Shown: positions 1 through 6,304 of the stretch, piece after piece | How positions within the stretch are numbered: position 1 is the first letter of the stretch | Layout of the letters: each line of letters begins with the position of its first letter | From: Paracoccaceae bacterium | GTDB lineage: Bacteria > Pseudomonadota > Alphaproteobacteria > Rhodobacterales > Rhodobacteraceae | Direction: 5' to 3' | Length of the DNA stretch: 32,456 nucleotides | Assembly (NCBI GenBank): GCA_030065075.1 | Contig: JASJDQ010000024.1 | Location: forward strand, 1 to 32,456 | The notes under the pieces: model-generated | The model's input: only the letters and a program-made list of their open reading frames with translations | What the model was told of the DNA's origin: nothing | Database searches by the model: none | Translations under genes and position numbers: made by a program

Positions 1-2
1 GG

Positions 3-557
3 CGTTTCAAGGACATTTTCGAAGAGGTTTTTGAGGCCGAGTTCAAGGAGCGCTTCGAAGAGGCCAAGATCTGGTACGAGCACCGGCTGATCGACGACAT
101 GGTCGCCTCGTCGCTCAAGTGGTCCGGCGGCTACGTCTGGGCGTGCAAGAACTATGATGGCGACGTACAGTCGGATACGGTGGCGCAAGGGTTCGGCTCG
201 CTGGGATTGATGACCTCGATCCTGATGACACCCGATGGAAAGATCGTGGAATCCGAGGCGGCGCACGGCACGGTCACGCGCCACTATCGACAGCACCAGA
301 AGGGCGAAGCAACCTCGACCAACTCAACGGCATCCATTTTTGCTTGGGCAGGCGGGCTCAAGCATCGCGCCAAGCTTGATGAAAACGCGGCGCTCAAGGG
401 CTTTGCCGAAACGCTGGAGAAGGTTGTCGTCGACACCATCGAAAGCGGTCACATGACAAAGGACCTTGCCTTGCTGGTCGGCCCCGATCAGGGGTGGCAT
501 ACGACGACGAGCTTCCTCGACAAGATCGACGAGAACCTGGCCAAGGCTTTGGGATGA
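3..557 (+). CDS. icd: NADP-dependent isocitrate dehydrogenase, 3' end (5' part outside window)
   Basis: This is the C-terminal part (about 184 residues) of a dimeric NADP-type isocitrate dehydrogenase, the TCA-cycle enzyme converting isocitrate to 2-oxoglutarate and CO2. The frame is open from the first bases of the window, so the start lies to the left. Family signatures are plain: [18 protein letters not shown], where the Asp residues belong to the metal/substrate region, and then [12 protein letters not shown], the cofactor-binding loop. The His and Arg in that loop fit NADP rather than NAD use. The resemblance is to the eukaryotic-like IDH subfamily common in alphaproteobacteria. The gene ends in TGA at 555-557, and no convincing terminator hairpin was seen before the next gene 100 bp on. 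Confidence 0.95.
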   Translation, partial: RFKDIFEEVFEAEFKERFEEAKIWYEHRLIDDMVASSLKWSGGYVWACKNYDGDVQSDTVAQGFGSLGLMTSILMTPDGKIVESEAAHGTVTRHYRQHQKGEATSTNSTASIFAWAGGLKHRAKLDENAALKGFAETLEKVVVDTIESGHMTKDLALLVGPDQGWHTTTSFLDKIDENLAKALG

Positions 558-659
558 GACCGCGCGGCCGCCAAACGTAGTACCGTTGATCCCTGTCAAC
601 TTGGCTCCAACGCGCTTCGGCTAAACTCTCCGGGATACCTGGAAAGAGGAAGCAAACCG

Positions 660-1106
660 ATGAAAATGTACAGTGTCCGCCATTTGGTGGAGGACTTCAC
701 GGCCTGTTTCCGGTTCTATCAGAAAGACCTTGGCATGGAGCCTGTTTGGGGAGACGAAAATGGTCCCTATGCTGACCTCAGGGCAGGAAGTGACGTGACC
801 TTGGCTCTATTCAAGAAGGACTTGATGGCCGAAGCTGTTGGGACGAAAGGGTTACCCAAGAGTGCGCTTTCGCAGGACAAATCGCTGGTTTCTCTCCAAG
901 TCGACAATCTGGACGAGACCTATGATCGACTGACGAAAGCAGGTGTGGGCTTCGTGAATGAACCCAAGGACTATCCCGGATGGACGATAAGAGCGGTTCA
1001 CCTGCGCGACCCCGATGGCAACCTGGTGGAGTTGTTTTCGCCGCTTTCGCGTGAGCAATGGACGGAGGAAGCCCAAGCGAAAGACGACTCGACATCCGTG
1101 AGTTGA
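660..1106 (+). CDS. VOC-family (glyoxalase/bleomycin-resistance fold) protein
   Basis: A 148-residue single-domain protein of the vicinal oxygen chelate superfamily. The N-terminus has the usual strand-helix pattern (VRHLVEDFTACFRFYQKDLG). The second half carries the typical end motif 'HLRDPDGNLVELFSPL', where the Glu is a common metal ligand. The family includes metal-dependent isomerases, dioxygenases and antibiotic-binding proteins, and the substrate cannot be told from sequence. The start is supported by a purine-rich ribosome site (AGAGGA) about 8 bases upstream. It stands alone between icd and the large protease-nuclease gene. The last ~17 residues are polar and probably disordered. Confidence 0.85.
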   Translation: MKMYSVRHLVEDFTACFRFYQKDLGMEPVWGDENGPYADLRAGSDVTLALFKKDLMAEAVGTKGLPKSALSQDKSLVSLQVDNLDETYDRLTKAGVGFVNEPKDYPGWTIRAVHLRDPDGNLVELFSPLSREQWTEEAQAKDDSTSVS

Positions 1107-1201
1107 ACTGAGATTCCCTGTAAAGAGTGGTTCTCTCCAACGTGCCGAGGAGGCTTTTATCCAGATGGCGCGTCAAGGTTGAATGACGCTACATTCACGG
1201 T

Positions 1202-1244
1202 TTGACGCCATCCCTTGATGCGCGGCACATAGAGCCTCCATACT
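1202..1244 (+). promoter_or_regulatory. Possible sigma-70-type promoter for the protease-nuclease gene
   Basis: TTGACG at 1202-1207 with CACATA at 1226-1231 (18-bp spacer), or TTGATG at 1215-1220 with CATACT at 1239-1244 (18-bp spacer), could serve as -35/-10 pairs. Neither is strong. The 199-bp gap also holds a TGACGC inverted repeat (1170-1175 and 1184-1189), with a third copy overlapping the first -35. Confidence 0.25.
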
Positions 1245-1305
1245 CTCTTTATTGATTTAGGGTGCCCGTCCGCGAGTTGGGCAATTCGCTTTATTTGGAG
1301 AGGTC

Positions 1306-3777
1306 ATGTCAAACGCAGCTCTCGACGAAATCGTTCTTCGCCGCATTCGGGAAAGTCAGACCGACATCGAACACGCGCTTCGCAAGATCGACAACCACAA
1401 TCCCTATGCCGCAGAACAGAACATCGAACGACGAACGCGCCGTCTGCAGCGAAAGCTGAACATTGCGCCCCGCGAGGCCGAGGCGTTGAGTGCCGCCGTC
1501 CAGCAAAGAGCGGTTGACGTCTCCGCCGAGGAGGCCGTGCAGTTCGAAACGCACAGTGCGCGCGGTGGACCGGAAGCGATCTGGGGTGATACCATCGACT
1601 TTGTCGCCGTCGCTTTCCTGGAGAAAGGGGCGGCCATTGCAAGATCCGTCGGACGGGTCGCCTTTTTGAACGGTACCGGCCAAGGCACAGGCGTGCTGAT
1701 CGGCGAGAATCTGTTTCTGACAAACAACCACGTAATCGGCGGGTCAGAGCAGACGGATCAGTTCGTGCTGGAGTTCGATTATGAGCGCGACCTGAACGGC
1801 GCATTACGCAGCCAGACGCGGTTTTTGATCGATGGAACGTTCTTCATAACGGACCCGGTGAACGGGCTGGATTTCTCGCTCTTTTCGGTTGGGCAGAAGC
1901 TGAGTGGGCCGGGGTCCTTGGCCGAGTTCGGTCGGACCGTACTGTCAGATGCCTCGGACAAGCATATGGTGGGCGAGTTCGCCAATATCGTGCAGCACCC
2001 CCGGGGTCGGTTTAAGGAAGTTGTTCTGAGAGAGAACCGTCTGGTCAACCGGTTCGACGACGCCCTGCATTACGTGGCCGATACCGAGCCCGGCTCGTCC
2101 GGCTCTCCGGTGTACAACAGCGAATGGCAGATGATTGCCCTGCACCACTGGGGCGGGCCTTGGATCGATCAGGCGCCCGGAGCATCTTTCGAGATCAACG
2201 AAGGCATCCGGACCAGTTCCATCGTGCGAAAGCTGAAGGATCGGATGCCATCCTTGCCCGCAACGCAACGCGAACGTCTGTTGCGCGCGCTTGCCCTACC
2301 CGAGATGGCTCCGGCGCGCGCTGCGGCCGCTGACGAGGGCGGCAAACAGGTGGAATCGGGTGTGCATGTAGCAGAAGACGGTACGGCGACCTGGACATTG
2401 CCTGTCGAATTGAGCGTGCGCATTCCCGCCTTGGCGAAGGACAAGGTTACCGAAACGGCTGTGGTGCAACCGTCGATTCCGGCTGCGGCCGAGGCCGAGG
2501 ACGACTTCAGCGATCGTAGCGGCTATCTGCCTGATTTCCTGCCCGGATTTCATATCCCCCTGCCCGCGCTTGGGCCGGCAATTCGAGATGATGCGGCCCG
2601 CCTGATCGACCCAGAACCTGGCGCGAACCCGTTCGAACTGAAGTATCATCATTTCAGTGTTGTTTTGAACGCGCGGCGGCGGCTGGCGTTCTTCACGGCC
2701 TGCATGATCGACGGCGCAACAGCGAAATCCATCAACCGCAAAACTGGCGCCGTCTCGCTGCTTAGCCCCTTTGATCCGGGTCTGGAGGAATCGCTCGACG
2801 ATGCCGAGGGCGATAGCTGGCGCACCGATCCTCGGGTCGAGCGCGACACTTACTCGGGCGGTGAAGTTTACAAGGGCCAAGTCGTGCCGGGCTTTCCAAG
2901 CCCTCAATCCAGTGGACGGATCGCGCGCATGTTCCAAAGGGGCCATCTGGTGCGGCGGATTGATCCGGCTTGGGGTAGTGATGCGCGGGCGCTTGCGGCG
3001 GAGCGGGATACGTTTCACTGGACGAATGCTGCCCCACAGGTGGGCTTTTTCAATCAGGGCACCGCGGACGAGGACGATCCGGGCACAGGCAACGGCAACT
3101 TGTGGCGCGCGGCGGAGAACTATGTACTGCGGAACGCGGTGGCCGAAGATCAGCGCGTCGTATCGTTCACAGGACCTGTCTTCCGCAACAACGACCGCCC
3201 GTTCCGGCACATCAAGATACCGCAGGACTTCTTCAAGGTGACCGTCTGGGTAGAGAATGGTACGCTGCAGGCGCTGGCCCTTTTGGTCAACCAGAGCCAG
3301 GTCTTCGATGCCTGGCCGGAAGCCTTGGGAACGCCCGAGTTCCTTGCCTCTGCGGAGGCAGCCGAGGCGTTTCTGGATGACGACGAACTGGACCGAGTGA
3401 CCGATTTTCTGTCGACAGTTCAAGAGATTGAGGATCTGACCGGCATCAATTTCGGGGACGACGTGCGCGCCGCCGACGTGCGCGAAGGCCAGGGCACAGT
3501 GCCCGTCAGCGACGATAATTTGCCGATCGACGGCGGTTCCGGCATCGCGGTTCCGGGCGCCCTCGATGCCCCCGATGGAGCGCCTGATGATCTGAAGCGC
3601 ATCAGCGGCATTGGCCCTGCGCTGCAACGGCTTTTGAACGACAACGGCATCTTCCACTTCCATCAGATCGCGGCCTGGGGGCCCGCCGAGATTGCGGTTG
3701 TGGACACACTTTTGCAGTTCAGCGGACGTATCGAACGCGACGACTGGGTTGCGCAGGCGCAGGATCTGATGGCCTGA
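1306..3777 (+). CDS. Trypsin-like protease / DNA-RNA non-specific endonuclease / helix-hairpin-helix-like tail fusion
   Basis: An 823-residue multidomain protein. Residues 1-70 are charged and helical. Residues ~115-290 form a trypsin-like protease with His142 (NNHVIGG), an Asp in 'GLDFSLF' and Ser265 (PGSSGSPVY). Residues ~420-680 form a DNA/RNA non-specific endonuclease (NUC1, beta-beta-alpha-Me type). It has the catalytic His547 in QRGHLVRR, Asn574 in TNAAPQ, and Asn583 in FFNQG before LWRAAENYV. The family's DRGH motif is QRGH here, but Arg-Gly-His is kept. Residues ~763-823 (LKRISGIGPALQRLL and following) are a helix-hairpin-helix-like module. No signal peptide or membrane segment is visible, so the protein is probably cytoplasmic. 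That is unusual for both enzyme classes and suggests a regulated toxic effector or a repair/turnover factor. The gene stands alone. Domain calls are secure; the role is unknown. Confidence 0.88.
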   Translation: MSNAALDEIVLRRIRESQTDIEHALRKIDNHNPYAAEQNIERRTRRLQRKLNIAPREAEALSAAVQQRAVDVSAEEAVQFETHSARGGPEAIWGDTIDFVAVAFLEKGAAIARSVGRVAFLNGTGQGTGVLIGENLFLTNNHVIGGSEQTDQFVLEFDYERDLNGALRSQTRFLIDGTFFITDPVNGLDFSLFSVGQKLSGPGSLAEFGRTVLSDASDKHMVGEFANIVQHPRGRFKEVVLRENRLVNRFDDALHYVADTEPGSSGSPVYNSEWQMIALHHWGGPWIDQAPGASFEINEGIRTSSIVRKLKDRMPSLPATQRERLLRALALPEMAPARAAAADEGGKQVESGVHVAEDGTATWTLPVELSVRIPALAKDKVTETAVVQPSIPAAAEAEDDFSDRSGYLPDFLPGFHIPLPALGPAIRDDAARLIDPEPGANPFELKYHHFSVVLNARRRLAFFTACMIDGATAKSINRKTGAVSLLSPFDPGLEESLDDAEGDSWRTDPRVERDTYSGGEVYKGQVVPGFPSPQSSGRIARMFQRGHLVRRIDPAWGSDARALAAERDTFHWTNAAPQVGFFNQGTADEDDPGTGNGNLWRAAENYVLRNAVAEDQRVVSFTGPVFRNNDRPFRHIKIPQDFFKVTVWVENGTLQALALLVNQSQVFDAWPEALGTPEFLASAEAAEAFLDDDELDRVTDFLSTVQEIEDLTGINFGDDVRAADVREGQGTVPVSDDNLPIDGGSGIAVPGALDAPDGAPDDLKRISGIGPALQRLLNDNGIFHFHQIAAWGPAEIAVVDTLLQFSGRIERDDWVAQAQDLMA

Positions 3778-4062
3778 GACCGGCCCGAACGGTCGGGTTA
3801 CACGCTGTCAGGCTTTCTGAAGGAACGCTTTCGCGTACGTTCGCCAAAACGCGGGTGCGTGACGATTTGTACAGACTTCAGGGGTGCCAAATTCACTTTT
3901 GTACAGAAGAGCGCCCGGTCGCGTTAACGGATGATGACCGGGAAGGGCGCGAAGTCTCGGCCATGCGCCGTCGTCACAATTGGCAAGTTTGCGTGACCAG
4001 CGCGTGACATCCCTTGTCTTGCAGACGATGCATGGCAATCTGCTGCTCGAAAGGAATCCCTG
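3778..4062. other. 285-bp intergenic region with two weak inverted repeats
   Basis: No gene is apparent here. Just after the stop of the upstream gene is a 5-bp GC stem with a 4-base loop (3784-3797), followed only by TTAC, so it is a poor intrinsic terminator. Further on, CCCGGTC (3914-3920) and GACCGGG (3934-3940) form a 7-bp inverted repeat around a loop containing GTTAAC. It could be a regulatory site for the downstream hydrolase-deoC operon, but nothing identifies it. Confidence 0.3.
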
Positions 4063-5277
4063 ATGACGATCGAGCGGTTTACATTTCCCGGTCACGCGGG
4101 CGACGCCCTTGCGGCCCGGTTGGACATGCCCGAAGGCCCGCATCTGGCGACGGCGCTTTTTGCCCACTGCTTCACCTGCGGCAAGGACATCACGGCGGCG
4201 CGGCGCATCGCGGGCCGGCTGTCGGCCATGGGCATTGCCGTGCTCCGCTTTGACTTCACCGGGCTTGGCCATTCGGGCGGGGAGTTTGCCAACACGACGT
4301 TCTCGTCGAACGTCGATGATCTGGTGAACGCGGCAAGCCATCTGTCCGAACGCGGCATGGCGCCTAGCCTTTTGATCGGACATTCGCTGGGCGGCGCGGC
4401 GGTTTTGAAGGCTGCGACCCAGATCGACAGCATCAAGGCCGTTGCGACCATTGGAGCGCCCTTCGACCCCGAACATGTGACACATAACTTCGGCGATGCG
4501 CTGGACAGGATTGCGACAGACGGCGAGGCCGAGGTGAATTTGGCTGGTCGTCCGTTCCGGATCGGGAAGGGCTTCGTTCAGGATGTCGAGGGGGCTGCGC
4601 TGGAACCCTCGATCGGGAAGCTTGGGAAGGCGCTTTTGGTCCTACACGCGCCCCTGGATGCGACAGTTGGCATCGAGAATGCCACGCGCATTTTCATGGC
4701 TGCGAAGCATCCCAAAAGCTTTGTGACGCTGGACAACGCCGATCATCTGATCTCGCGCCCCGAAGATGCCGAATACGCCGCCGAGGTGATTGCTGCCTGG
4801 GCTGGGCGTTATCTGGACCTGCGGCCACCCGCCCCGCCACCTGGTGCTCCGGAAGGGATCGTGCGCGTCAGCGAGGCCGATCCGAACGGGTTCTTGCAGG
4901 ATGTGAATGCAGGCCCCCTGCACCACACGGTGGCGGACGAGCCGCTAGCCTATGGCGGGACCAATCAGGGCATGACGCCCTATGGGTTTCTATCCGCGGG
5001 CCTTGGGGCCTGCACTTCGATGACAATCCGCATGTATGCGCGTCGCAAGGGCTGGCCGCTGGCCCATGTTTCGGTCGATATCAGCCACGACAAGGTGCAT
5101 GCGCAGGACGCCGAAACCTCGAAAGAGGTGCGGATCGACCATTTCCGGCGCGAGATACGGCTGGAGGGCGAGCTGGACCACGACCAGCGTCAGCGCCTGT
5201 TGGAGATCGCCGACAAGTGTCCCGTCCATCGGACATTGGAGGCCGGGGCCAAGGTGGAAACCATACTGGTGGATTGA
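4063..5277 (+). CDS. Bifunctional alpha/beta hydrolase / OsmC-family protein
   Basis: A 404-residue fusion. Residues 1-250 are an alpha/beta hydrolase with the nucleophile elbow GHSLGG (Ser108), an oxyanion-side 'FAHCFTCGKD' segment and the late His of 'NADHLIS'. Residues ~265-404 are an OsmC/Ohr-type domain with the two redox cysteines, Cys317 (GLGACTSM) and Cys386 (DKCPVHR). OsmC proteins reduce organic peroxides through this cysteine pair. Such two-domain proteins are a known family, but the hydrolase substrate is not. The start is an ATG after GGAAT; there is no signal peptide. deoC follows within about 33 bp and the aldehyde dehydrogenase after it, so the three are likely one operon. A role in dealing with reactive carbonyl or peroxide by-products is inference. 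Confidence 0.9.
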   Translation: MTIERFTFPGHAGDALAARLDMPEGPHLATALFAHCFTCGKDITAARRIAGRLSAMGIAVLRFDFTGLGHSGGEFANTTFSSNVDDLVNAASHLSERGMAPSLLIGHSLGGAAVLKAATQIDSIKAVATIGAPFDPEHVTHNFGDALDRIATDGEAEVNLAGRPFRIGKGFVQDVEGAALEPSIGKLGKALLVLHAPLDATVGIENATRIFMAAKHPKSFVTLDNADHLISRPEDAEYAAEVIAAWAGRYLDLRPPAPPPGAPEGIVRVSEADPNGFLQDVNAGPLHHTVADEPLAYGGTNQGMTPYGFLSAGLGACTSMTIRMYARRKGWPLAHVSVDISHDKVHAQDAETSKEVRIDHFRREIRLEGELDHDQRQRLLEIADKCPVHRTLEAGAKVETILVD

Positions 5278-5309
5278 AGTGGCTGACATCCCGTGCGACC
5301 TTGCAGGGG

Positions 5310-6302
5310 ATGGAGAAGACAGCCTCAATCCTCAAGTCCGCGCAACTTCCGCAGGTGCAAGAGCCCCGTAACGAGGGGATGTCGCTGGACCTCGACCTGA
5401 TCCGGGGCCTGCAGGCGAACACCAGCGCGATCGAGCGCCGCGCGGCGACCCTGCCCGGGCGGCGGTCGGTGAAGAAGGCGTATCAGGCGGCGTGGCTGGC
5501 ACGCGCAATCACGATGATCGATCTGACGACGCTGTCGGGCGATGATACGGCGGGCCGCGTGCGGCGGCTTTGCGCCAAGGCGCGCCAACCGGTGCGGCAG
5601 GACATGCTGGACGCGCTCGGTCTGCCCGGCCTGACAGTTGGCGCGGTCTGCGTTTATCACGACATGATCGAAACGGCCGTCGATGCTTTGGCAGGCAGCG
5701 GCATTCCGGTTGCCGCTGTTTCGACCGGGTTTCCGGCAGGGCTTTCGCCCTTCAAACTGCGGGTGGCCGAGATCCGCGAGAGCGTGAAGGCGGGCGCAGA
5801 AGAGATCGACATCGTGATCTCGCGCCGGCACGTACTGACGGGGAACTGGCAGGCGCTTTATGACGAGATGCGCGCCTTTCGCGAGGCTTGCGGCGATGCG
5901 CATGTGAAGGCCATTCTGGCAACCGGTGAATTGGGCACGCTTCGGAACGTCGCGCGCGCAAGTTGGGTCTGCATGATGGCGGGCGCGGATTTCATCAAGA
6001 CATCCACGGGCAAGGAACCGGTGAATGCGACGTTGCCTGTATCGCTCGTCATGATGCGGGCCATCCGGGGCTATCATGAACTGACCGGGGTCCGTGTGGG
6101 CTACAAACCGGCGGGCGGCATCTCGAAGGCGAAAGATGCGGTGACATACCTGACGCTGGTGAAGGACGAGTTGGGCGACCGCTGGCTTCGGAACGATCTG
6201 TTCCGGTTTGGGGCGTCGTCGCTTTTGGGCGATATCGAGCGACAGCTGGAGCACCATCTGACGGGGCATTATTCAGCGGGCTATCGGCATGGGATGGGAT
6301 AA
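5310..6302 (+). CDS. deoC: Deoxyribose-phosphate aldolase
   Basis: A class I aldolase of about 330 residues (the longer DeoC type) that splits 2-deoxy-D-ribose 5-phosphate into glyceraldehyde 3-phosphate and acetaldehyde. The Schiff-base lysine is in 'DFIKTSTGK', the second proton-relay lysine in 'GYKPAGGISKAKDA', and an active-site Asp in 'EEIDIVI'. The frame is open further upstream to 5217. The ATG at 5310 was chosen because it follows AGGGG and does not overlap the preceding gene; an ATG at 5379 after GAGGGG is also possible. The stop is 2 bases before the start of the aldehyde dehydrogenase, so the two are probably co-translated. The pairing makes sense: acetaldehyde made here can be oxidised by the next enzyme. 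Confidence 0.93.
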   Translation: MEKTASILKSAQLPQVQEPRNEGMSLDLDLIRGLQANTSAIERRAATLPGRRSVKKAYQAAWLARAITMIDLTTLSGDDTAGRVRRLCAKARQPVRQDMLDALGLPGLTVGAVCVYHDMIETAVDALAGSGIPVAAVSTGFPAGLSPFKLRVAEIRESVKAGAEEIDIVISRRHVLTGNWQALYDEMRAFREACGDAHVKAILATGELGTLRNVARASWVCMMAGADFIKTSTGKEPVNATLPVSLVMMRAIRGYHELTGVRVGYKPAGGISKAKDAVTYLTLVKDELGDRWLRNDLFRFGASSLLGDIERQLEHHLTGHYSAGYRHGMG

Positions 6303-6304
6303 GC

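Noticed and set aside
2296-3663. Open frame of 455 codons on the minus strand opposite the nuclease fusion
   Set aside because: No recognisable domain, no ribosome site, and full overlap with a gene carrying catalytic motifs; a high-GC shadow.
3784-3797. Intrinsic terminator after the protease-nuclease gene
   Set aside because: Only five stem pairs and no T-run.
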